A stretch of DNA of 7,876 nucleotides from an uncultured Clostridia bacterium (lineage in GTDB: Bacteria > Bacillota > Clostridia > Oscillospirales > CAG-272): positions 1 through 7,876 of the forward strand of contig CAMETB010000063.1 of the NCBI GenBank assembly GCA_945936265.1. The letters are read 5' to 3'. Under the pieces are notes generated by a model. That model had not been told where the DNA came from. It was given only the letters and a program-made list of their open reading frames with translations, and searched no databases. The position numbers and the translations under genes were made by a program. The number at the start of each line of letters is the position of its first letter. Positions within the stretch are counted from its first letter, which is position 1. Below are positions 1 through 5,522 of this stretch, in pieces.

Positions 1-379
1 TATCTATCGCAAATCCGGCAAAAATGCCTACCAGAAGCTTGAAAAGTATGAGCTTCCATATTGAGCCGTAAGAATCGGGCGAGGAGAGAAGTATCGGAAT
101 TGCCTCATCGGAAGTTGAAATAAACACCGATATCAAAGTGCCCTCTGTTATAACGCCGGCGGTATAGAGATTAGCCGCCGAGGCAGAAAAACCGCACTGC
201 GGAATACATCCAAGCCCTGCACCGACGGCAGGACCTGCCGCACCTATTTTTTTGAGCGCGTTTTCCATTTTTTCGGAAGCCTTGTGCTCGATAAATTCCA
301 TTAAAAGATACGCAAGAAATAAAAACGGGATCGATTTTGCCGTGTCTATTAAAGCGTCAAGAAGAATATCCCAGACCAT
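1..379 (-). CDS. Putative heavy-metal/manganese transporter, ArsP_2-like membrane protein (3' end outside window)
   Basis: The first 126 residues can be read on the minus strand from the ATG at 379; the frame stays open to the left edge, so the C-terminus is missing. The start is supported by an AAGGG Shine-Dalgarno a few bases upstream on that strand. The protein opens with a hydrophobic helix (VWDILLDALID...FLFLAYLLMEF), followed by the motif HKASEKM. A conserved core follows, with GCIPQCGFSASAANLY, then GTLISVFISTSDEAIPILL, and a further membrane segment at KLLVGIFAGFAID. The PQCGFS and TSDEA signatures are what I recall for the family annotated as putative manganese transporter or 10-TM heavy-metal exporter (ArsP_2). 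The substrate is not proven, since arsenic efflux has also been proposed for relatives. A Fur-like operator directly downstream of its promoter supports a metal-linked role. It is transcribed divergently from everything up to 6461. Confidence 0.82.
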   Translation of the reverse strand, partial: MVWDILLDALIDTAKSIPFLFLAYLLMEFIEHKASEKMENALKKIGAAGPAVGAGLGCIPQCGFSASAANLYTAGVITEGTLISVFISTSDEAIPILLSSPDSYGSIWKLILFKLLVGIFAGFAID

Positions 380-407
380 AATTAACCCTTTTTCATATTT
401 TTATTAA

Positions 408-430
408 AATTTGAGAATCATTCTCAAATT
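408..430. promoter_or_regulatory. Fur-family operator (Fur box)
   Basis: A perfect inverted repeat with 11-base arms (408-418 and 420-430) flanks a single central base at 419. The core TGAGAATCATTCTCA has the 7-1-7 layout of Fur boxes (consensus TGATAATnATTATCA), differing symmetrically at one position per arm. It covers roughly +3 to +25 of the predicted minus-strand transcript, a classical repressor position. Fur is the best guess from the sequence. Other Fur-family regulators (Zur, PerR) or MntR usually prefer different cores but cannot be excluded. Confidence 0.8.
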
Positions 431-438
431 ACAATCTG

Positions 439-467
439 ATTATACACCCTGCTGTGTGATTTGTCAA
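439..467 (-). promoter_or_regulatory. Consensus sigma-A promoter of the metal transporter
   Basis: On the minus strand there is TTGACA (plus positions 467-462), a 17-base spacer, and TATAAT (444-439), both perfect consensus hexamers. Transcription would begin near 432, about 53 bases before the transporter ATG at 379. The inverted repeat at 408-430 then lies over the first transcribed bases, where a bound repressor would block initiation. Confidence 0.85.
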
Positions 468-478
468 TGAATAAATTA

Positions 479-499
479 TGAAAATTACGATAATTTTCA
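479..499. repeat. Second inverted repeat, possible operator
   Basis: TGAAAATTA (479-487) and TAATTTTCA (491-499) are perfect reverse complements separated by CGA. The 21-base dyad ends seven bases before the -35 element of the rightward promoter at 507-535 and lies upstream of the leftward promoter. That position suits an activator or shared regulator. The arms are A/T-rich, so chance occurrence is possible, and the core does not match the Fur box. Confidence 0.4.
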
Positions 500-506
500 A
501 AAAGTG

Positions 507-535
507 TTGCAAAACATATATTTGTGTGTTATGAT
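507..535 (+). promoter_or_regulatory. Probable rightward promoter for the 571-676 RNA
   Basis: TTGCAA (507-512), a 17-base spacer and TATGAT (530-535), preceded by TGT, forms an extended -10 promoter. The -35 matches consensus at 4 of 6 positions and the -10 at 5 of 6. Predicted start is near 542, about 30 bases before the first helix of the RNA candidate and only about 12 bases before the first possible start codon of the overlapping ORF. That short distance leaves little room for a ribosome-binding site. Confidence 0.55.
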
Positions 536-553
536 TGATAAAGATTTTACAGA

Positions 554-844
554 GTGAACGTATATGCGTCAAGTGTCGGTGGGACGGGGAGTTGCCCATT
601 GAACGAAAACCATAAGGTTGCGGTGCATGCGTTGAATCCCGTTGGGCTCATCTCCAAGGCTATAGCGCCGGTACTTTCGGGATTTGGATTTATAAAGAGT
701 GAAAATCTCGGTTCTTTAAAAAAGTGGAAGCCACAGGCAATGATTGCTGTTTCCATGCTTGCAATTTTAGCAATTCTCATGATTTTATTCGGCAGCCGTA
801 TTTACGAGATTCTTAAAAACTTTGTAAAACTTATTTTTACTTGA
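554..844 (+). CDS. Doubtful small ORF with one C-terminal membrane segment
   Basis: An open frame of 96 residues begins at a GTG and runs through the structured RNA segment. I do not recognise the product. Its first 40 residues coincide with the RNA-like sequence and may be an accidental reading. The last third looks more protein-like: KKWKPQ, then a hydrophobic stretch AMIAVSMLAILAILMILF, then a basic tail (SRIYEILKNFVK). A shorter version of 34 residues could begin at the ATG at 740, but only weak ribosome-binding sequence precedes either start. The stop codon (842-844) overlaps the -35 box of the next promoter. If real, it is a small inner-membrane protein of unknown role; it may equally be noise. 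Confidence 0.25.
   Translation: MNVYASSVGGTGSCPLNENHKVAVHALNPVGLISKAIAPVLSGFGFIKSENLGSLKKWKPQAMIAVSMLAILAILMILFGSRIYEILKNFVKLIFT
571..676 (+). ncRNA. Candidate structured RNA of unrecognised family, polysaccharide operon leader region
   Basis: The segment is more G/C-rich than its surroundings and folds by eye into a closed architecture. The outer helix is 571-581 with 666-676, eleven contiguous pairs including three G-U. Inside it, GGAG 588-591 pairs with CTCC 652-655 and GCCC 594-597 with GGGC 644-647. ATTGAACG 598-605 pairs with CGTTGAAT 630-637 (one G-G mismatch), and an apical hairpin joins AACC 608-611 to GGTT 616-619 around an ATAA loop. The six bases left unpaired at 638-643 are complementary to 583-588, allowing a pseudoknot or alternative helix. 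A promoter lies just upstream. I did not recognise it as SRP RNA, tmRNA, 6S, RNase P, or the cobalamin, Mn (yybP-ykoY), c-di-AMP, M-box or T-box classes. Pairing was found by eye; no folding energy or covariation was computed. Confidence 0.5.
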
Positions 845-869
845 CAAGTGCCCCAAAAAATGATATAAT
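841..869 (+). promoter_or_regulatory. Perfect-consensus extended -10 promoter of the polysaccharide operon
   Basis: TTGACA (841-846), a 17-base spacer and TATAAT (864-869), preceded by TGA, which adds the extended -10 element. Predicted start is near 876, giving an untranslated leader of about 40 bases to the permease start. Such a promoter should be strong and constitutive unless blocked. Transcripts from here would lack the RNA element at 571-676. Confidence 0.88.
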
Positions 870-916
870 TAAACTAAATGTGACCATTTTGCAATAAAAA
901 TTAAGGGTAAATGCTT

Positions 917-1783
917 ATGAACCATATATTCAGTTCCTTAGCGACGGAGCAGCGCAAACAGAAAATAAAGTTCTTTTTCGAAAAGCAGAAGAAAGAACTT
1001 ATGAAAAACAAGAATATAGTCTTGCAGTTAGTCAAGAGAAATATAAAAGTGCAGTACAGAAATTCCGCAATAGGAATCTTGTGGACCGTTCTTAATCCTC
1101 TCTTGAACATGCTCGTCATGTATCTGGTGTTCAGTGCTTTTTTCGGCAAAGATGATCCTACATATTCTTTGTATCTTCTTTGCGGAAACATTGTGTTTAA
1201 TATGATGCGTGCGGCAACGACTCAGTCGCTTACTTCTCTTGTCAACAACAGAGGACTTTTAACAAAGAATAAAATAGCGTACAGCGTTTTTCCGCTGTCA
1301 TGCAATCTGAGTGCTATTGTAAATTTCGCATTCTCATTTATCGCTCTTATTGCCGTCATGGTTGTCGTGGCATTGGCCTACAATATCACCGTGTTCAGCG
1401 TAAATATGTTTATGACATTTGTCATGATACCGGCGCTGTTCCTTTTCAGTTTCGGCCTTTCTTTGTTCTTTTCCGGGCTCTATGTCTTTTTCAGGGATAT
1501 CATGCATTTTTATAATGTATTTTTGACCCTTTGGATGTACCTTACTCCTATTTTTTACACAACTGACTCTCTTCCCAGTTACATGGTTCCTATAATAAGC
1601 CTTAACCCCATGTATCATTATGTGCAGTATTTTCGTGCGATAATATACGGTTGTGCCTACGGTACTATGTCGTTCCCGAGTGGGATGGAGACGCTTACGC
1701 TTTATCTCATAGGCATTATCACAACCGTTACAGGAACAATATTTTTCAATTTCACAAAACACAGGTTTATTTTCAATATTTGA
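917..1783 (+). CDS. Polysaccharide ABC transporter permease (Wzm/TagG type, ABC-2)
   Basis: This is the integral membrane half of an ABC-2 exporter that moves an undecaprenyl-linked surface glycan out through the cytoplasmic membrane. The start at 917 (MNHIFSS) gives 288 residues, with AAGGG (903-907) nine bases upstream. The alternative ATG at 911 leaves only three bases and is less likely. A basic amphipathic N-terminus (residues 11-50) leads into the family motif RNIKVQYRNSAIGILWTVLNP, followed by about six membrane helices. FFRDI near residue 191 is the coupling-helix region, and YLTPIFY near 208 is characteristic of Wzm/TagG/KpsM permeases. Length is typical. The stop overlaps an alternative start of the ATPase gene, showing tight coupling. 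Whether the cargo is capsule, teichoic acid or O-antigen-like cannot be told from this protein. Confidence 0.93.
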   Translation: MNHIFSSLATEQRKQKIKFFFEKQKKELMKNKNIVLQLVKRNIKVQYRNSAIGILWTVLNPLLNMLVMYLVFSAFFGKDDPTYSLYLLCGNIVFNMMRAATTQSLTSLVNNRGLLTKNKIAYSVFPLSCNLSAIVNFAFSFIALIAVMVVVALAYNITVFSVNMFMTFVMIPALFLFSFGLSLFFSGLYVFFRDIMHFYNVFLTLWMYLTPIFYTTDSLPSYMVPIISLNPMYHYVQYFRAIIYGCAYGTMSFPSGMETLTLYLIGIITTVTGTIFFNFTKHRFIFNI

Positions 1784-1797
1784 TGAAAGGTGTCTCC

Positions 1798-2562
1798 ATG
1801 GATAATATCGAATCAACGGAAAACATAATAGAAGTCAAAAATGTGTGCATGGACTTTTATATGCAGTCCGAAAAGATAGATAATATGAAAGAGTTTTTCA
1901 TAAGGCTCTTGAAAGGGAAAATCGAGAGGCAAAAAAAGAGAATACTCGACAATATATCGTTCAATGTAAAGAAGGGTGAATCCATAGGTCTTATAGGCCA
2001 TAACGGCGCAGGCAAGAGTACGCTTCTTAAGCTTATAACGGGAATTATGAGACCTACCGAAGGATCAATTGAAGTAAACGGTCTTGTCGCGCCGCTTCTG
2101 AATCTCGGGGCAGGTTTTGACTTTGAGGCTACCGCAAAAGAAAATATATATCTTAACGGGGCAATTCTCGGGTATTCCAAGCGCGAACTTGCAAAAAAGT
2201 ATGATGAGATAGTTGAATTTTCGGAACTTCAGGACTATATGAACGTGCCGATTAAGAATTTTTCTTCCGGAATGGTAGCAAGGCTTGGCTTTGCAATAGC
2301 GATAGATGTCGATCCCGACATTTTGCTTGTTGACGAAATTTTGTCGGTAGGAGACGAAAATTTCAGAGAAAAATGTGCAAAGAGGATAAGTGAATTAAGA
2401 AATCGCGGAGTAACATTTGTAATAGTTTCTCACAATATGGCGCAGGTAAAGAGTCTTTGTCAGAAGGCCTTATGGATTGAGGACTCCAAAATGATGGCGT
2501 ACGGGGATGCGGGAGAGATTTGCGATAAATATCTGGAATATTGTAAGAACATAAAGCATTGA
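1798..2562 (+). CDS. Polysaccharide ABC transporter ATP-binding protein (Wzt/TagH type)
   Basis: This is the ATPase that powers the adjacent permease. It has 254 residues from the ATG at 1798, with AAAGG (1786-1790) seven bases upstream. An in-frame ATG at 1783 overlaps the permease stop, but its spacing is worse, and the open frame upstream to 1651 is only shadow reading. Visible elements are Walker A GHNGAGKST (67-75), the Wzt/TagH-style segment LNLGAGFDFE (101-110), signature FSSGM (155-159), Walker B DILLVDE ending in catalytic E180, a D-loop at SVGDE, and switch histidine H212. The protein ends soon after the nucleotide-binding domain. It therefore lacks the C-terminal carbohydrate-binding domain of Wzt proteins that recognise capped O-antigen chains, and is closer to TagH core, KpsT or RfbE-like short forms. 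A terminator-like hairpin overlaps its last codons. Confidence 0.95.
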   Translation: MDNIESTENIIEVKNVCMDFYMQSEKIDNMKEFFIRLLKGKIERQKKRILDNISFNVKKGESIGLIGHNGAGKSTLLKLITGIMRPTEGSIEVNGLVAPLLNLGAGFDFEATAKENIYLNGAILGYSKRELAKKYDEIVEFSELQDYMNVPIKNFSSGMVARLGFAIAIDVDPDILLVDEILSVGDENFREKCAKRISELRNRGVTFVIVSHNMAQVKSLCQKALWIEDSKMMAYGDAGEICDKYLEYCKNIKH

Positions 2563-2587
2563 TCTTTCCGATTGGTGCTTTTGTTTT
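2553..2587 (+). terminator. Intrinsic-terminator-like hairpin inside the operon
   Basis: AAAGCATTGATC (2553-2564) pairs along all twelve positions with GATTGGTGCTTT (2570-2581), three of them G-U, around the loop TTTCC. It is followed by a broken T tract (TGTTTTG). The left arm lies in the last codons and stop of the ATPase gene. The next gene starts only 16 bases after the T tract and I see no promoter between them. The element is therefore probably an attenuating or readthrough terminator rather than an operon end. The G-U pairs and interrupted T run suggest moderate strength. Confidence 0.55.
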
Positions 2588-2603
2588 GTAAAGGAGGACA
2601 AGT

Positions 2604-3971
2604 ATGCAGAGAAATAAAAATATCATTCTTGCTTTGAGCGCTGCAGGGGATCTTATGCTCAATTTGCTCTCCATATACATAACCTTCGAGCTGGTTTACA
2701 AGAGATTCGGCGGCGGGCTCGGCAAAAAAACTATTTTTATAGTCGCTCTCATTGCATTGGGTGCAAGTGCCTCATACTTCATAATGAATTTGTACTCGTC
2801 CCAGAGATATGAAAAATTAAGCTATTCCGTTTTCAGAATAGCTGTTGCTCAGATGTTTGTAATGACTGTTATCCTTGTTGGAATTGCGATTTTTTCTCCG
2901 GAAAAAAGATACTACCTGTGGACAATATCCGCATGTGCGTTGTCACTTGCTTTCATATGCCTTAAAAAAATAGTGATTGTAAAGATTTTACACCATATGA
3001 GAATGAAGAACAAAAATCCGAAGGATGTTCTTATTGTCGGCAACGGTTACGGGGCGGAGGAGTATGCAAGGCAGATAAATGATAATCTTCATTTCGGGTA
3101 TAATATAATAGGGTGTGTAAGCGATGTTAAAAAGCCGAGATTCAAGAAGCTCGGAGAATATAAAGATCTTGACGAGGTTATAAAAAAATATCATCCGCGG
3201 GAGGTTATACTTGCCCTTAGTGTCAGAGAAGAGCCAAAGACTCAGGAGATCGTTTCGGTATGCGATAAAAACGGAGTACGGGCTTCGATTATTCCCGCAA
3301 TGTACAGATACTTCAGATCCAAATGTCAGGTAGATATGATAGGTAATTTGCCGATAATAAACACGAGGGCAATTCCTCTTGATAATCTCGGGAATGCCGC
3401 CATGAAAAGAGTGCTTGATATATTTGTGTCGCTGATTCTTATAATTCTCACTCTTCCGATAATGGCTGTTGCATTTATCGGGGTCCGCCTGTCATCAAAG
3501 GGTCCCGTCATATTCAAGCAAAAAAGAGTGGGCAGAAACAATAAAGAATTTACAATGTACAAGTTTCGCTCTATGGTCGTGAACAGCGAGCAGGATACAG
3601 CGTGGACGACAAATACTGACCCGAGAAAAACAAGATTCGGAACATTTATGAGAAAAACGGGTATCGATGAGTTACCGCAACTTTTTAACGTCCTGCTCGG
3701 ACAGATGTCGATAGTGGGTCCTCGTCCCGAACTTGCGAAATATGTCGAAGAATACAGTAAAACAATACCTTTGTACATGGTAAAGCATCAGGTAAAGCCG
3801 GGTATTACCGGTCTTGCACAGATATACGGCTACCGCGGCGATACCTCTATAGAGCGCAGAATAGAACTTGACATAAAGTACATAGAGAACTGGACTCTCT
3901 GGTCCGATATAAAAATAATACTTATAACACCGTTCAAAATGTTCAACAGGAACGAAAAATACGTAAAATGA
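2604..3971 (+). CDS. Undecaprenyl-phosphate sugar-1-phosphate transferase (WcaJ/WbaP-type initiating enzyme)
   Basis: A membrane polyprenol-phosphate hexose-1-phosphate transferase that starts glycan synthesis by moving a sugar phosphate from a nucleotide sugar to undecaprenyl phosphate. It has 455 residues, typical of the large form. The N-terminus has about four membrane helices (roughly 8-30, 43-65, 78-97, 105-125). A Rossmann-like CoA-binding domain follows, with DVLIVGNGYGAEEYA (141-155), then a membrane helix at 270-292 and the catalytic bacterial sugar transferase domain. Key motifs are KRVGRNNKEFTMYKFRSM (307-324), the catalytic pair D355-E356 in DELPQLFN, MSIVGPRPE (368-376), VKPGITGLAQ, and the closing ELDIKYIENWTLWSDIKII. 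The start is fixed by a near-ideal AAAGGAGG (2590-2597) six bases before the ATG. The stop overlaps the next start as ATGA. Glucose-1-phosphate is the commonest substrate, but galactose or another sugar cannot be excluded. Confidence 0.93.
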   Translation: MQRNKNIILALSAAGDLMLNLLSIYITFELVYKRFGGGLGKKTIFIVALIALGASASYFIMNLYSSQRYEKLSYSVFRIAVAQMFVMTVILVGIAIFSPEKRYYLWTISACALSLAFICLKKIVIVKILHHMRMKNKNPKDVLIVGNGYGAEEYARQINDNLHFGYNIIGCVSDVKKPRFKKLGEYKDLDEVIKKYHPREVILALSVREEPKTQEIVSVCDKNGVRASIIPAMYRYFRSKCQVDMIGNLPIINTRAIPLDNLGNAAMKRVLDIFVSLILIILTLPIMAVAFIGVRLSSKGPVIFKQKRVGRNNKEFTMYKFRSMVVNSEQDTAWTTNTDPRKTRFGTFMRKTGIDELPQLFNVLLGQMSIVGPRPELAKYVEEYSKTIPLYMVKHQVKPGITGLAQIYGYRGDTSIERRIELDIKYIENWTLWSDIKIILITPFKMFNRNEKYVK

Positions 3972-5020
3972 AAATACTTATCGCAGCATCTAATATGGTG
4001 CACATAAACAACTTTCATCGCCCTTACATAGATAGATTTGTCGAGTCGGGGCACGACGTAAAAATAATGGCGTCCGGGAATGGAGCCGATTTTGATGTAG
4101 GCTTTAAAAAGCACACATTGTCGCTGAAAAACCTGATTTTGTCGCTGAAAATACGAAAAATAATAAAAAGAGAAAAATTCGACGTCGTTTATCTCAACAC
4201 CACTCTTGCCGCATTTTTTATAAGACTTGCAATGCTCGGTATGAAGAAAAGACCGTACGTCGTAAACACCGTTCACGGCTATCTCTTTGATAAAAACACG
4301 AATTTTCTCAAAAGAAAGATTTATTTACTTTGTGAAAAAGCGGTTAAAAATGTCACCGACGATATTGTCGTTATGAATGAAGAGGACTTTCAGATCGCAA
4401 TGTCAAACCGTCTTTGCCTCGGGGGAGTGTATAAAATAAACGGAATGGGTGTAGATTTCAGCAGAGAAAAAACGAAAAAAATCGAGAAAAGCAACGGCAA
4501 AATAAATCTTGTCTTTGTCGGCGAGATAAGTAAACGAAAAAACCAGATTTTTCTTGTCCGCGCGATGAAAAAATTGCCTGATTATTTCACTTTGACCCTT
4601 GTAGGCGACGGCACGGAGCGCAAAAAAGCTGAAAAGTATATTTGCAAAAACGCTCTTTCCGACAGAGTTAGTATAACTGGCTTCACAAACGATGTTTACA
4701 CTTATCTTTCCGTGGCGGATATTTACGTTTCGGCGTCTCAAACAGAGGGCTTGCCTTTCAATATCGTCGAGGCTATGCGTTCTCACTTGCCGATAGTTGC
4801 AAGCAATATAAAAGGGCAAAGCGATCTTTTACCCGCCGATTGCTTATATGAATACGGAAATGAGGACGAATACATAAAACTTGTAATGAATAAATCACTT
4901 GCAAAAACATCGTATGATGTAAACAGATATTCTCTCGTGGCTGTACTCGATGAAAATATGAAAATATACGAAAGACCTCTTGAAAGCGAAAAAAGTCGTA
5001 TCAAAGTCTCACATATTTGA
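3968..5020 (+). CDS. Glycosyltransferase family 4 (EpsD/CapM-like)
   Basis: A cytoplasmic or membrane-associated GT-B fold transferase that probably adds a sugar to the lipid-linked primer made by the preceding enzyme. It has 350 residues, normal for the family. The N-terminal acceptor domain begins MKILIAASNMVHINNFHRPY and contains VNTVHGYLFDKN (99-110), a pattern seen in EpsD/CapM-type transferases. The C-terminal donor domain starts near 180 with LVFVGEISKRKNQ and includes LVGDGTERK. The EX7E motif EGLPFNIVE (E260, E268) contacts the nucleotide sugar in retaining GT4 enzymes. Its ATG overlaps the stop of the initiating transferase and no good Shine-Dalgarno is visible, so translational coupling is likely. 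Donor sugar and linkage cannot be predicted. No terminator is visible before the next promoter at 5031. Confidence 0.92.
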   Translation: MKILIAASNMVHINNFHRPYIDRFVESGHDVKIMASGNGADFDVGFKKHTLSLKNLILSLKIRKIIKREKFDVVYLNTTLAAFFIRLAMLGMKKRPYVVNTVHGYLFDKNTNFLKRKIYLLCEKAVKNVTDDIVVMNEEDFQIAMSNRLCLGGVYKINGMGVDFSREKTKKIEKSNGKINLVFVGEISKRKNQIFLVRAMKKLPDYFTLTLVGDGTERKKAEKYICKNALSDRVSITGFTNDVYTYLSVADIYVSASQTEGLPFNIVEAMRSHLPIVASNIKGQSDLLPADCLYEYGNEDEYIKLVMNKSLAKTSYDVNRYSLVAVLDENMKIYERPLESEKSRIKVSHI

Positions 5021-5030
5021 TTGAAATGTG

Positions 5031-5059
5031 TTTACAAGTGGCTTAATTTATGATAGAAT
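5031..5059 (+). promoter_or_regulatory. Promoter of the NfeD-SPFH operon
   Basis: TTTACA (5031-5036), a 17-base spacer and TAGAAT (5054-5059), preceded by TGA as an extended -10 element. It begins ten bases after the glycosyltransferase stop and gives an mRNA start near 5066, so the leader is very short, with AGAAGGAGG (5065-5073) near its 5' end. Readthrough from the polysaccharide operon is also possible. Confidence 0.75.
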
Positions 5060-5080
5060 ATAGTAGAAGGAGGCAAAAAT

Positions 5081-5521
5081 ATGATTTGGTTTTGGTTTGC
5101 ACTTGCGGTAGTGCTTGTAGTGGTTGAACTTTCCACAACCCAACTCGTCTCCATATGGCTTGCAGCAAGCGCCGCAGTAACTGCCGTAATAACGGCAATC
5201 TTTCCCGCACTGGGGATTCAGTGGCAGATTCTTATATTTGTCTTTTTATCGGCAGTCCTTCTTGTATCGACAAGAAGATTTGTAAAGAAATTCATGAAGA
5301 GGACTAAAGATCAGGAGACTAACCTTGAACTTTACATAGACAAGGTTGTAGCGGTCACCGAGGAAATAGACAATATAAAGGATACGGGTGCGGTAAAAAT
5401 GAACGGCATCATATGGAGCGCACGTTCGGCAAACGGCAGCGTTATTCCGAAGGACGAGTACGTAGTCGTTAAAAAAATACAGGGCAACAAAGTAATTGTT
5501 GCAAGAAAGGAAGTAAAGTAA
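5081..5521 (+). CDS. NfeD family membrane protein (short form)
   Basis: A small membrane protein with a cytoplasmic-type OB-fold domain, normally the partner of an SPFH/stomatin protein in membrane microdomains. It has 146 residues. Two or three hydrophobic helices fill residues 1-65 (start MIWFWFALAVVLVVVE; a second block at QILIFVFLSAVLL), then a basic stretch RRFVKKFMKRTK. The OB-fold domain at 85-146 carries the family pattern GAVKMNGIIWSARS, a gap, and VVVKKIQGNKVIV. It is the short NfeD class and lacks the serine protease domain of long NfeD proteins. The ATG is set by AGAAGGAGG seven bases upstream. The next gene starts one base after its stop, so the two are co-transcribed. Sometimes annotated as a membrane-bound ClpP-class regulator, but no protease motif is visible. 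Confidence 0.9.
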   Translation: MIWFWFALAVVLVVVELSTTQLVSIWLAASAAVTAVITAIFPALGIQWQILIFVFLSAVLLVSTRRFVKKFMKRTKDQETNLELYIDKVVAVTEEIDNIKDTGAVKMNGIIWSARSANGSVIPKDEYVVVKKIQGNKVIVARKEVK

Positions 5522-5522
5522 T

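Noticed and set aside
571..676. SRP RNA, tmRNA, 6S or a known riboswitch (Mn yybP-ykoY, c-di-AMP, cobalamin)
   Set aside because: Short resemblances exist (CGGGGAG near the start, GAATCC near the middle), but the defining elements are absent: no SRP GGAAG/AGCAG core, no B12 GCCACTG, no c-di-AMP GACAGCTAAC, no Mn-type GGGGAGTAG with its partner.
724..734. Hairpin GTGG-AAG-CCAC followed on the minus strand by a T run
   Set aside because: The stem is only four base pairs and there is no minus-strand gene upstream for it to terminate.
1651..1797. Longer N-terminus for the ABC ATPase
   Set aside because: The open frame upstream of 1798 overlaps the permease gene in another frame, is cysteine/histidine/tyrosine-rich, and resembles no ATPase. 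A good ribosome site points to 1798.
5021..5030. Terminator after the glycosyltransferase gene
   Set aside because: There are only ten bases before the next -35 box and no stem with a T tract, so the polysaccharide operon may read into nfeD.
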